NCBI GenBank assembly: GCA_963739385.1
Contig: CAVUAI010000051.1
Location: 62,001 to 126,000, forward strand
Length of the DNA: 64,000 nt
Direction of reading: 5' to 3'
From: VAZQ01 sp963739385
GTDB taxonomy: Bacteria > Pseudomonadota > Alphaproteobacteria > Rhizobiales > Xanthobacteraceae
A model generated the notes under the pieces. It had not been told where the DNA came from. It saw nothing but the letters and a program-made list of their open reading frames with translations, and made no database searches. The position numbers were made by a program, and so were the translations under genes. Numbering within the stretch: position 1 is the first letter of the stretch; every line of letters starts with the position of its first letter. Positions 46,759-55,215 of the stretch are shown here, one piece after another.

Positions 46759-47925
46759 ATGCTGGCGGGCAAGAACAACGCGGCAAGCGCCGCGCGTCGT
46801 CTTCCCAACCGGGAGGCCGCCCTGCAATCGCTCTACAGCGATATCTCCGCGAAACACATGTTCCCGTTCTGGGCAACGTCGACGGACGTCGCCCATGACG
46901 AGATCAAGCAACTGATGGGCACGCAAAAGGCGGTGCCGCATCTCTGGAGCTACAAGGACGACATCGAGCCAATTCTGTTCCGGGCGGCCGAGCTGGTGAC
47001 GATGGATGACTCCGAGCGCCGCTCCCTCATCCTGGTCAATCCCGGGCTGTCGCCGCGGCGCGCGACGGTGAGCACGATGTACACCGCCTATCGGCTCAAC
47101 GACGCCAACGAAGTGATGCCGCCGCACCGGCACTCACCCAATGCGATCCGGTTCGGCTTGACCGGGACGGGCAATTTCACCGGCGTCGGCGGCGAGGACA
47201 TCACGTTCGGGCCCGGCGACATGGTGCTCACCCCCGTCGACACCTGGCACAACCACGGCAATGTGGGGAACGAGCCGGCGGTCAATCTGTCCGTGCTCGA
47301 TCTGCCGCTGGTCGAGACGCTCAACGCCGTTTATTTCGAGCACGACTACACCGAGACGGTAGACGGCAAGCCCGTCAGGAAGAAGCAACAGACCGCCACC
47401 GTGCCGACCGACTACTCCGCCCGAGCCTACGACCACGGCGGCCTCAGGCCCCGCTTTCTCCAGCATCACCGCGGCGCGGGATTCTCCTCGCCGATGTATG
47501 TGTATCGCTGGCAGACGATGCAGGAGCTGATCGAGCGCTTCAAGGACTGGGACGGCGATCCCTACGACGCGCTGTCGATCGAATATATCGATCCTCTCAC
47601 CGGCGGCCCGGTGTTCAAAACCATGACGTTCTTCGTGCAGGTGCTGCGTCCGGGCGAAAAGACGCTCCCCGTCCGGCAGACCGCAAGCCTGCTGGTCGCG
47701 CCGTTCGAGGGCAAGGGACACTCGATCATCGACGGCAAGCGCTTCGATTGGCAGGCCTTCGACAATCTGGCGGTGCCGGGCGGCTCCTGGTTCGAGCACG
47801 TCAACGGCGACGCCAAGCAGCCGGCCATCCTGTTCGTCGCCAGTGACGAGCCCGCGTTGAAGTGCTTCCATCTGTTCAAGAAGTGGGGTCGCGACCCGGC
47901 GGGAGACACCGTGAAGATCGCCTGA
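46759..47925 (+). CDS. Bicupin dioxygenase-like protein (gentisate 1,2-dioxygenase family)
   Basis: 388 residues from ATG 46759 (GGAG upstream; GTG 46741 also possible). Two cupin halves: the first has metal ligands in 'MPPHRHSPNAIRFGLTGTGNFTGVGGED' and 'DTWHNHGN'; the second is 'VKTMTFF..' type ('KTMTFFVQVLRPGEKTLPVRQTASLLVAPFEGKGHS'), without a His-His pair. It resembles gentisate 1,2-dioxygenase, which opens the ring with Fe(II). The actual substrate may differ. The adjacent GST could be a maleylpyruvate isomerase-like enzyme. Confidence 0.85.
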   Translation: MLAGKNNAASAARRLPNREAALQSLYSDISAKHMFPFWATSTDVAHDEIKQLMGTQKAVPHLWSYKDDIEPILFRAAELVTMDDSERRSLILVNPGLSPRRATVSTMYTAYRLNDANEVMPPHRHSPNAIRFGLTGTGNFTGVGGEDITFGPGDMVLTPVDTWHNHGNVGNEPAVNLSVLDLPLVETLNAVYFEHDYTETVDGKPVRKKQQTATVPTDYSARAYDHGGLRPRFLQHHRGAGFSSPMYVYRWQTMQELIERFKDWDGDPYDALSIEYIDPLTGGPVFKTMTFFVQVLRPGEKTLPVRQTASLLVAPFEGKGHSIIDGKRFDWQAFDNLAVPGGSWFEHVNGDAKQPAILFVASDEPALKCFHLFKKWGRDPAGDTVKIA

Positions 47926-47944
47926 TCACGCCCGCTGCCGGGGC

Positions 47945-49123
47945 GTGCCGATCACGCCCTGTGACGACGTCTTCCCATCTGTCGAGCGCTTCGTGCCGAG
48001 CCGATCGAACACCACCCTCCTGTCGCACTTCGACTGCCCGGGCGGCGGGCAGGTCTGGGTCGAGGGCACGACGCTGTTCATCGGTCACATGCGCTGGCCG
48101 AGCGGCACGACCATCGTGGACGTGGCCGATCCGCGCCATCCGCGCGCGCTTGCGACCATCGATCTGCCGGAGGGCTGGCATTCGCACAAGGTACGCGCGT
48201 CGAACGGCATCATGATCGTGAACCATGAGAAGCTCGGCCAGGGCGGCGCCACCGAATTCGGCGGCGGCATCGCGATCTATGACGTCACGCGCCCGAGCGC
48301 ACCGAAACTGATCAGCAAGTGGCTCACCGCCGGCCGCGGCGTCCACCGCTACGACTTCGACGGCCGCTATGCCTATCTGTCGCCCACCGCCGAGGGGTAT
48401 GTCGGCAACATCGTGATGATCCTCGATCTCGCCGATCCGGCCAAACCGGTCGAAGTGGGTCGATGGTGGATCCCCGGGCAGTGGCAGGCGGGGGCCGAAC
48501 CATATCCTTGGGACAATTGGGCAGCGCCGCGCTGCCATCATCCGTTGCGCATGGGCGATCGCCTCTATGTCAGCTACTGGCATCATGGCCTGTTCATTCT
48601 CGACATCTCCGACATGACGCGGCCGAAAGCGATCGCGCATGCCAATACCAGCCCGGCGTTTCCGCATCCTACCCACACCTGCCTGCCAATTCCGCAAACG
48701 CTCAAGGGACGCCGGATCATGGTGGTGGCGGACGAAGACGTCGCAAAACTGCGGCCCGCGGCGCCATCCTTCACCTGGATTTACGACATCACCGTCGAAC
48801 AGCTGCCGCTGCCGATCGCGACCTTCCAGGTGCCCGGCCTCGATGTCGACGGCAGCCCGCAGCCGCCGATGAGCGGCTGCCATCAGCCATCGGAGCGTTT
48901 CCAAGGGAGCGTGATTCCGTTCGCGTGGTTTGCTCAGGGGCTGCGCCTCGTCGATATTGCAGACCCGTTCGCTCCCCGTGAGGTCGGCCACTTCCTGCCT
49001 GATCCGCCCGCCGGCGAGGAGCGTGCCTCCTCCAACGACGTCACCGTCGACGATCGCGGGCTGATCTACCTCATCGACCGCGTTCGCGGAGTCGACATCA
49101 TCGAGACTACGGCATTCGCTTGA
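47945..49123 (+). CDS. LVIVD-repeat beta-propeller-like protein
   Basis: 392 residues from GTG 47945. Repeats such as 'GTTIVDVADPRHPRALATIDLP', 'GIAIYDVTRPSAPKLISKWL', 'MILDLADPAKPVEVGRWWIP', 'LFILDISDMTRPKAIAHAN' and 'LRLVDIADPFAPREVGHFLP' are LVIVD units forming a beta-propeller. Several Cys and His residues (RCHHPL, GCHQPS) could bind metal. No leader. Role within the catabolic cluster unknown. Confidence 0.85.
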   Translation: MPITPCDDVFPSVERFVPSRSNTTLLSHFDCPGGGQVWVEGTTLFIGHMRWPSGTTIVDVADPRHPRALATIDLPEGWHSHKVRASNGIMIVNHEKLGQGGATEFGGGIAIYDVTRPSAPKLISKWLTAGRGVHRYDFDGRYAYLSPTAEGYVGNIVMILDLADPAKPVEVGRWWIPGQWQAGAEPYPWDNWAAPRCHHPLRMGDRLYVSYWHHGLFILDISDMTRPKAIAHANTSPAFPHPTHTCLPIPQTLKGRRIMVVADEDVAKLRPAAPSFTWIYDITVEQLPLPIATFQVPGLDVDGSPQPPMSGCHQPSERFQGSVIPFAWFAQGLRLVDIADPFAPREVGHFLPDPPAGEERASSNDVTVDDRGLIYLIDRVRGVDIIETTAFA

Positions 49124-49134
49124 GGATCAACGCC

Positions 49135-49536
49135 ATGAACGATGCAAGCAGCGCCCGCAAGGATGTCTATGCGATCGGAAAGAAGAATCCGAACCTGCCC
49201 TTCCACCCCGCGGTCCGCGCCGGCGACTTCATCTTCGTCTCCGGCCAGGTCGCCAAGGACGCCGCCGGCAACATGATCTCGGGCACGATCGAGGAGGAAA
49301 CGCAGGGCACGATCGAAGCCATTCGGCGAATTCTCGCGGAAGAAGGCGCGACGCTGTCGGACGTCGTGCGCGTGACTACCTACCTCGATGATGCGCGCGA
49401 CTTCGGCCGCTATAACCGGGTGTTCGGCGAACATTTCAAGGATGCCGTGCTGGCGCGGACCACGGTCGAAGCGCGGGCGGTGATCAACACCAAGATCGAA
49501 ATGGACGCCATTGCATACAAGCCGCGCAGCCGGTGA
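49135..49536 (+). CDS. RidA/YjgF-family deaminase-like protein
   Basis: 133 residues from ATG 49135, with GAGG upstream; overlaps nothing and begins 11 bp after the LVIVD stop. 'PFHPAVRAGDFIFVSGQVAKDAAGNMI' and 'IRRILAEEGATLSDVVRVTTYLDDARDFGRYNRVFGEHF' match RidA, and 'ARTTVEARAV' retains the usual Arg of active RidA members (the R-T-T-V region). May hydrolyse imine/enamine intermediates made by the pathway. Confidence 0.92.
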   Translation: MNDASSARKDVYAIGKKNPNLPFHPAVRAGDFIFVSGQVAKDAAGNMISGTIEEETQGTIEAIRRILAEEGATLSDVVRVTTYLDDARDFGRYNRVFGEHFKDAVLARTTVEARAVINTKIEMDAIAYKPRSR

Positions 49537-49606
49537 CGCGTGCAGGCGGCGGTCAGGCCGTGAGATTGGTCTCGTTTCGCCGCCAGAATACGAGGAGGGA
49601 CACGAC

Positions 49607-50236
49607 GTGATCAGATTGCTCGGCCGACAGACATCGGGGAACGTGCAGAAGATCATCTTCTGCCTGGAGGAACTGGGCCTGCGCTACAGCCGCGAGGATT
49701 ACGGCCGCCAGTTCGGCAACACATTGACCGATACCTACCGCAAGCTCAACCCGACGGCGAAGGTACCGACCTTGATCGATGGCGATCTGGTGATCTGGGA
49801 GTCCCACACGATCCTGCGTTATCTCGCCGCCGCCCATGGACCGACGCTGACCGGAACGACGCCCGCCGAGCGTACCCTGGTCGAGCGCTGGATGGATTGG
49901 CTGCTTGGCGCCCTGAACACGCCCTATGTGGCGGTTTTCAAGGACGTCAAGAAAACCCCCGCGGAACGCGCTCCCGATTTCGCCGCGCAGAGCGCCGATC
50001 TCGTGGCCCAACTCAAGATTCTCGACGGTCACATTGCCGGGCGTATCTGGTTTGCGCTCGATCGTTTCACCATCGCCGACATGGCGCTCGGGTCGATCGT
50101 GAAGCGGTGCCTGGAGTTTCCGATCGAGCGGCCGGCTCTCGCCGAGCTCTCACGCTGGCAGTCCGCGATCGATGCACGGCCTGCCTTCGCGGTCGCGGTC
50201 GGGGCGAAACCGAGCGTATTGACGCCGGCGGCGTAA
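49607..50236 (+). CDS. Glutathione S-transferase family protein
   Basis: 209 residues from GTG 49607 (GGAGGGA upstream). Thioredoxin-like N-domain: 'MIRLLGRQTSGNVQKIIFCLEELGLRYSRED', with the Ser-Gly-Asn-Val motif near the active site, 'KLNPTAKVPTLIDGDLVIWESHTILRYLA'. The helical C-domain ends 'IDARPAFAVAVG'. Likely detoxifies or isomerises a cluster intermediate such as maleylpyruvate; this is inferred from the cupin neighbour. Confidence 0.9.
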   Translation: MIRLLGRQTSGNVQKIIFCLEELGLRYSREDYGRQFGNTLTDTYRKLNPTAKVPTLIDGDLVIWESHTILRYLAAAHGPTLTGTTPAERTLVERWMDWLLGALNTPYVAVFKDVKKTPAERAPDFAAQSADLVAQLKILDGHIAGRIWFALDRFTIADMALGSIVKRCLEFPIERPALAELSRWQSAIDARPAFAVAVGAKPSVLTPAA

Positions 50237-50268
50237 CACGCGGGGTGGTGACGGCTGGGGCCGACGCC

Positions 50269-50523
50269 TCAGGGGCGTCGCTCCGCCTTGTCGATGCGGA
50301 CGATCGGCGGGCTGCGCACGCAGACCACTCTGACGGCCTCGTCTTGCGCGAGATTGCGTCCGATCGCGCTGTCGGCCACAAAGGCCTCTCCATGCATGAG
50401 GCAAGTGACCGAGCTGGCGAACGTGGCCGGGACATGCAGCACATCGATTGCGTTGTCGCGTGTGCAATCGCGGAGGTCGGGGACGAGTACGAGCGAGCAA
50501 ACCAAAATCAGGGCTGTCAGCAT
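50269..50523 (-). CDS. Small secreted protein with conserved cysteines
   Basis: 84 residues from ATG 50523. Leader MLTALILVCSLVLVPD, then 'LRDCTRDNAIDVLHVP', 'ASSVTCLMHGEAFVADSAIGRNLAQDEAVRVVCVRS'. Three cysteines after the leader. The layout matches a widespread Bradyrhizobium-type conserved hypothetical. Its upstream (50524-50654) has no gene. Confidence 0.65.
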   Translation of the reverse strand: MLTALILVCSLVLVPDLRDCTRDNAIDVLHVPATFASSVTCLMHGEAFVADSAIGRNLAQDEAVRVVCVRSPPIVRIDKAERRP

Positions 50524-50654
50524 CAAGCGGCTTCCATCATCGTGTGATGGGCGCGTCCTCGTTGTCAGGGCTTGCAGGACGTTTGCGAGCGGCCCACAAA
50601 TGCTTGTTGGGCCGACGCGTTGCAAGAACCGGACCATTTTCGATCGGATCCCGA

Positions 50655-51242
50655 TCACCCGGTGGACGGCGCGCGCGCCGCCTGTTCCGCGTAGTGCGCA
50701 TGGATCGCCTCCATGAGCCAGGTCCAGGCCTGCGCCTCCTCCGCGCCCGCCGTCTTGCTCACGGCGATCTCGAGATAGGCGATCTCGGCCTCGACCTTTG
50801 CACGCGGGAGCATGTGCAGGCGACTGACGAGAATTGCGGCCTCGATCACGGCCGCCTTGGCGCGGTTGAATCCGGCAAACGGCGCATGCAGTCCGAAATG
50901 CCGGACGGCGCAATGAAATCGCGGCCGCTGCTCGCTGTCCGTCATGCGGACGACTTCGAGCTCGGCATGCGCCAGCGCGCCGGCGAGCCGCGGTACCGGT
51001 ACGTTGTCGGCCGCCACCGTGGGCCATTCGTGGCGCCCCGTCAGGCAACCCGCGAAGATACGAACGTCGTCGGTGTAATTGGCCACGGCGAAAGGAACCG
51101 CCGACAAGTTGTCGAGGGTCGTCGAGGGACGAAACGGAGCGATGATCCATCCATCCCCGTCCGCAATGATGCCGATCGGCGCGAGGTGCAGGCGACCGTC
51201 GGCGCCGACGGTGCTCAGGATGGTCTCGCGGATCATGGGCAT
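50655..51242 (-). CDS. DUF447-family protein (H4MPT-pathway-associated)
   Basis: 195 residues. 'MIRETILSTVGADGRLHLAPIGIIADGDGWIIAPFRPSTTLDNLSAVPFAVANYTDDVRIFAG' is the DUF447 flavin-reductase-like barrel. 'FNRAKAAVIEAAILVSRLHMLP' is the typical helical end. DUF447 genes occur with tetrahydromethanopterin-dependent C1 genes in methylotrophs. It is the last gene of the six-gene operon (3 bp after the DUF6513 stop). Exact role unknown. Confidence 0.88.
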   Translation of the reverse strand: MPMIRETILSTVGADGRLHLAPIGIIADGDGWIIAPFRPSTTLDNLSAVPFAVANYTDDVRIFAGCLTGRHEWPTVAADNVPVPRLAGALAHAELEVVRMTDSEQRPRFHCAVRHFGLHAPFAGFNRAKAAVIEAAILVSRLHMLPRAKVEAEIAYLEIAVSKTAGAEEAQAWTWLMEAIHAHYAEQAARAPSTG

Positions 51243-51245
51243 GCC

Positions 51246-52646
51246 TCAACCCTTCGACGCCGGGCCGCGCGGACGCGTATGCCCCGCCTCGCGCAGGCGC
51301 GTCAGATCAACGACCGGCCTGTCGACGGCGCAGCCCCAATCGAGCGGCTCGTCCTGCACGTAGCGCTTGCCCAGCCGCCACGCGACCTCCGCCTTCATCA
51401 GCTCGGTACCGAGATAGAACGCATGCGGCGCGTCGCTGCCGAGCCCAAGTTTCGGAAACAGCGAGGACGCATCCTGCGCCACGTAGTGTCCATTGCGGCT
51501 ATAGACGTGAATTCCATCCTCGGCTGTTTCGATACGGAAATTGGCATCTTTGATTTGTCCGGCGAGATCGGCGATCTCCTGCGCCGTATTCGGAAACGGC
51601 GCTCGATCGTGCAACTGCACGAGCGCGCCGCCATAGCCGCGCGGCAGACTTTGGTCGGCTCGCGCAGCAAACATCATGCGTCGCGCAGCGTCGTGTTCCT
51701 GGATCGTGCGGCGGGTATGCGGGCTGACCTGCACCACCAGAATATTGCGGATATGAAGCTCCGAGCAGAGTCCCAGCAGAGCTGCCGTCATGCCGCCGGA
51801 ATCGGCGTCGGTGAGCTCGGTCAGGTTGCCCGTTCCCATCAGGATCTCCGCCTGCGGCAACTTGCGCCGCAGCTCGGCGTAACGTTCCAGCGACGTCATG
51901 AAGTCGAAATGGATCGGATCGAGGATCGGATCCAGGATCGCCGGGATGCCGCGCCGGTCCGCCGCCTCGGCCGCGCGCAGCAGTGACGATAGATCGCCGT
52001 GGTCGGCGGGGATGAGCACGGGCGTTGCGCCGGTTTCGCTCGCGATATCGAGGGTATGTTCGGTAAGGCTCAGCACGAAGGCGGCGCCGGCCTTCGCCCC
52101 CCGGCGCAATTCGTCGGGCGCAGCCGAATCGACGCTGACCACGAAGCCGGCAGCCTTGAGCTCGCGGGTTGCGTCTTCAAGCTGCGGGAACGGGGTATCC
52201 GGCAGACACCCGAGATCGATCACGTCGGCGCCGGCCGCGCGCATGGCCATTGCGCGCGCGAGGATGGCATCGACGCTCAGCGCGGAAGCATCGACGATTT
52301 CTGCAAACATGCGCATGTCATAGCGGGAGAGATCGAGGCCACGGCCGTGCCTGCCGAAATAAGCCGGCAGGTCCTTCAATTCTTCCGGACCGCGCTCGAA
52401 GCGGACGCCGAATTCGCCGCTCAGGCGATCGAGGTCGGCGCGGCAGCGGCCCGGCACCACGATGCGGTCGGCATTCACCGGGCGCGGCATCCGGCGCGAG
52501 ATGATCGCCTCGGTCATCAGCGCGGCGACCTTGACCCCGACGTCGAAAATCGACCACTCGAACTCGGTGTCGCCGAGACCTGCAAGGACCTTCTCGAGGC
52601 GCGGTCGGGCCAGATGGCCGGTCAGAAACAGAATGCGCTCACTCAT
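51246..52646 (-). CDS. DUF6513 dihydropteroate-synthase-like protein (H4MPT biosynthesis)
   Basis: 466 residues. 'GADVIDLGCLPDTPFPQLEDATRELKAAGFVVSVDSAAPDELRRGAKAGAAFVLSLTEHTLDIA' is a TIM-barrel like DHPS. An N-terminal ~130-residue domain ('SERILFLTGHLARPRLEKVLAGLGDTEFEWSIFDVGVKVAALMT') precedes it. Members couple a pterin to an aminobenzoate-derived arm in methanopterin-type cofactors. Overlaps the next upstream gene by 8 bp. Confidence 0.88.
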   Translation of the reverse strand: MSERILFLTGHLARPRLEKVLAGLGDTEFEWSIFDVGVKVAALMTEAIISRRMPRPVNADRIVVPGRCRADLDRLSGEFGVRFERGPEELKDLPAYFGRHGRGLDLSRYDMRMFAEIVDASALSVDAILARAMAMRAAGADVIDLGCLPDTPFPQLEDATRELKAAGFVVSVDSAAPDELRRGAKAGAAFVLSLTEHTLDIASETGATPVLIPADHGDLSSLLRAAEAADRRGIPAILDPILDPIHFDFMTSLERYAELRRKLPQAEILMGTGNLTELTDADSGGMTAALLGLCSELHIRNILVVQVSPHTRRTIQEHDAARRMMFAARADQSLPRGYGGALVQLHDRAPFPNTAQEIADLAGQIKDANFRIETAEDGIHVYSRNGHYVAQDASSLFPKLGLGSDAPHAFYLGTELMKAEVAWRLGKRYVQDEPLDWGCAVDRPVVDLTRLREAGHTRPRGPASKG

Positions 52647-53190
52647 GCGCTGCGAGCTCGAGCTTGCGGCGCGCCAGTGCCCCTTCCAATTCGGTCAGCG
52701 ACTCGACCACGTGCGTCGCCTCGAACGATTTCAGTCGCTCGGTATTCTCCAGATCGATGCGACGGGGATACACCTTGACCGTTCCCTTGGGCGCCTCCGT
52801 TTCGAGCTCGGGAGCCGTGTCGCAGGCAAAGACGATAGCCGGGACCCGGCACTTGCCCGCCTGGGCAAACACGTTGGTGGCAAGGTTGTCGGAAATTCCG
52901 TAGACGCATTTGGCCACCGTATTCGACGTCGCCGGCGCCAGCACCAGCGTATGATAAACGCCGTAATAGAAATACCCGACCGGGGGCGAACTTGCCGTCG
53001 TGTCGCGGAAGATGCGAGCGGACTTGGGCAAAGCCAGATCCTGCTTGTACATGCGCAGCACCTCGCCGGCCGCCCTGCTGACGAACAGATCCACGTTCTC
53101 GAGCGCGCGGATCGCCACCAGACATTCCTTGAAGAAATGTCCTGAGCCCGTGAGTGCCCAACCCCAGCGCGGCGTCTTGACTTTGGCCAT
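52639..53190 (-). CDS. Flavoprotein of the dihydromethanopterin reductase (DmrB-like) type
   Basis: 183 residues from ATG 53190 (GTG 53208 also open). 'RWGWALTGSGHFFKECLVAIRALENVDLFVSRAAGEVLRMY' and 'FYYGVYHTLVLAPATSNTVAKCVYGISDNLATNVFAQAGKCRVPAIVFACDTAP' are archaeoflavoprotein/DmrB features. DmrB-type enzymes reduce dihydromethanopterin to the tetrahydro form using FMN. Part of the C1 cofactor operon. Confidence 0.85.
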   Translation of the reverse strand: MAKVKTPRWGWALTGSGHFFKECLVAIRALENVDLFVSRAAGEVLRMYKQDLALPKSARIFRDTTASSPPVGYFYYGVYHTLVLAPATSNTVAKCVYGISDNLATNVFAQAGKCRVPAIVFACDTAPELETEAPKGTVKVYPRRIDLENTERLKSFEATHVVESLTELEGALARRKLELAAHE

Positions 53191-53219
53191 GGTGAGAGCA
53201 CCCAGCACGTCGCGTGCGG

Positions 53220-53849
53220 CTAACGCAACTCGATCCGGCTACCGGCCAGCCCGCCGTTGCGCATGGCGAGGGCGGCCGCCGCGTGCTCCGCCGGGCCGAC
53301 AATCGCCGCGTCGGCGCCGCTCGCGCGCAGGAAACGTGGGAATGCGGGATCGACAACCCCGTCCGCGACGAGAGCTTCGACGCGCAGGGCACGTGCCTGC
53401 GGCTCAACCTGCTTGACCAGCAGCACGCGTTTGGCGCCGATCCTGCCGGCAAGCCAAGCCGCGAGGCTATCACTTGTCACATCCCACGACCATGGAACGT
53501 CGCTTGCACCACAGACCATTCGGGAGGCAGACCAGACCGGCACACCACCCGCCAGCAGCACGCGCCTGATGGCGGCCGCGGATGCCGCCAGCGTCAGCCC
53601 CGCCCCGAGATTGGCGAGCGCGCAGCCATACTGATCCATGGCGAGCAGCGCCATCTGGTGCGCGGCACGGTCGTCAAAGCCCATTTTCGGCTGCGCCATC
53701 CGCACGGCATCGGCGAAAGGACCTCCACCCGGCGCCACGACCACACGGCCCGGGCACGCCGCGATGGCATCGATCCAGTCCTTCAGATGCGTCGAGAAGG
53801 CGTAGCTGCCGCCGAGCTTGACGACAGTCGGGCCAGCCGGGCCGCGCAT
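53220..53849 (-). CDS. mfnE: [5-(Aminomethyl)furan-3-yl]methyl phosphate kinase-like (MfnE) amino acid kinase
   Basis: 209 residues from ATG 53849. 'TVVKLGGSYAFSTHLKDWIDAIAACPGRVVVAPGGGPFADAVR' is the amino-acid-kinase P-loop-like and phosphate region; 'DDRAAHQMALLAMDQYGCALANL', 'WSWDVTSDSLAAWLAGRIGAKRVLLVKQ' complete the fold. MfnE phosphorylates aminomethylfuran phosphate in methanofuran synthesis. Its neighbours MfnB and the DHPS-like gene support this reading. Confidence 0.88.
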   Translation of the reverse strand: MRGPAGPTVVKLGGSYAFSTHLKDWIDAIAACPGRVVVAPGGGPFADAVRMAQPKMGFDDRAAHQMALLAMDQYGCALANLGAGLTLAASAAAIRRVLLAGGVPVWSASRMVCGASDVPWSWDVTSDSLAAWLAGRIGAKRVLLVKQVEPQARALRVEALVADGVVDPAFPRFLRASGADAAIVGPAEHAAAALAMRNGGLAGSRIELR

Positions 53850-53850
53850 A

Positions 53851-54372
53851 TCACTCTGCAGCCTTCGACTGCCGCGTGGCGGCGGGATAGAGCTGATGCA
53901 CCCTTGCCACCTCGGCTGACCGCTCCCGCACGATCTCGACACCGACGGCGCCCGGCCCGATGTCGAGCTTCTCCACTCGCACGGTCACGCTGACGACCGG
54001 TTGATGGCTGAGAACCGAGGCCGCCACGCGTTCGGCGAGGGTTTCGAGGAACGCGATATGCTCCTGCGCGACGATGATCCTGATGCCGTCCGTGATGACG
54101 TCGTAGGAGAACACGTCACGCATGTCCTCCGCCGAATGCCCGCTCCGGCGTACCCTGACGTCGATGTTGAAGCGGACGTTCTGCGGCTTTGCACGCTCGC
54201 GCGCATAGGCTCCGATACGGGCGGGCAGCACGAAATCGCGGACGAAGATGCGGTCGGTCGCGGGTTCGCCGCCGCCGGGATCGACCGAATATCCGCGCGC
54301 AGCGAGCAGCCGGTAGTCGGCCTTCACCACGCTAGCGTCTTGGGCGGCGGCTCCGCTCGGATCAAACGGCAT
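53851..54372 (-). CDS. FolB-like dihydroneopterin aldolase family protein
   Basis: 173 residues from ATG 54372. After ~45 extra N-terminal residues, 'RIFVRDFVLPARIGAYARERAKPQNVRFNIDVRV' and 'DVFSYDVITDGIRIIVAQEHIAFLETLAERVAASVL' match FolB. It likely supplies the pterin half of the methanopterin-type cofactor. Its start overlaps the mfnB stop by 11 bp. Confidence 0.88.
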   Translation of the reverse strand: MPFDPSGAAAQDASVVKADYRLLAARGYSVDPGGGEPATDRIFVRDFVLPARIGAYARERAKPQNVRFNIDVRVRRSGHSAEDMRDVFSYDVITDGIRIIVAQEHIAFLETLAERVAASVLSHQPVVSVTVRVEKLDIGPGAVGVEIVRERSAEVARVHQLYPAATRQSKAAE

Positions 54373-55036
54373 CAGCTCGCGGATGATCCGGATCGAACTC
54401 GGGGTCGAGGCGCGCGGTGCGGTCGCGCCCCACGCAGAGCGCGCCACGAAACCCGAGAAAGTCCGGCTCCAGCAAGAGCAGCCGTGGAACGTCAGGCGCC
54501 TCGAGCGAGCCCGCAAGCCCCGCCATCAGACCGTGGCTCCGACATCCGCCGACGAAATCCCGCAGGGCCGCGACGTCGAGACAATCGAGCAGGCGGCCGG
54601 TGGCTTTTTCGGCGGTGTCGAGCATCGCGCCGGCAAAACCCGCCTCGGCCATGAGGGGCACAAGGGCAGTGTCGGCGCCGCTATCCGCGAACATCACGCC
54701 GACGATCCTGGTTCGGCGCGCCTGCGACGACAGCGCGCGGATACAGTCTTCCCGCCCCGGGCCGGAGAATAGTCCGACCTTGACGTAGTCAACCTTGCTG
54801 CGCGCCGCGCTCTCCACCGCGGCGGCAATCACATCCGGCACCATTGCAAGATTGCCTGTCACCGCGCTCACCGGCCGCCTGCCGGCGACGGCCGCCACGG
54901 TCGCACGCAGCACGTCGGCGCCGACCGCGCCGAGCGGGCCCTGCGCTGGGTCCTTCAAGTCGACAATGTCGGCGCCATGGGTGAGGACGAGCGCCGCTTC
55001 ATCCGGTCCGGTCACGCTCGCAAGCAGCAGTGTCAT
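54362..55036 (-). CDS. mfnB: (5-Formylfuran-3-yl)methyl phosphate synthase
   Basis: 224 residues. 'MTLLLASVTGPDEAALVLTHGADIVDLKDPAQGPLGA' and 'VDYVKVGLFSGPGREDCIRAL' are MfnB signatures with the two essential Lys residues (LKDP and YVKVG). MfnB condenses two glyceraldehyde-3-phosphates to the furan precursor of methanofuran. It is the first gene of the operon (GGAGTGAAAG upstream) and lies 179 bp from the integrase gene at 55216, which points the other way. Confidence 0.93.
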   Translation of the reverse strand: MTLLLASVTGPDEAALVLTHGADIVDLKDPAQGPLGAVGADVLRATVAAVAGRRPVSAVTGNLAMVPDVIAAAVESAARSKVDYVKVGLFSGPGREDCIRALSSQARRTRIVGVMFADSGADTALVPLMAEAGFAGAMLDTAEKATGRLLDCLDVAALRDFVGGCRSHGLMAGLAGSLEAPDVPRLLLLEPDFLGFRGALCVGRDRTARLDPEFDPDHPRADAV

Positions 55037-55215
55037 CTTTCACTCCAGGGGCGGGGGACGGACGAATGGGCCTTGCACAGGCGTTGATCCATATATCGAA
55101 TTTTCCACACTTGTTTCGGTGACGCAAGAACTTCCTGCCTGTCTGTGTCTTGTGTTGTCCGTCGATGTCGTCCACAATCGGCACCTCGAATATGGACCGG
55201 CATAGGGGCGGACCG

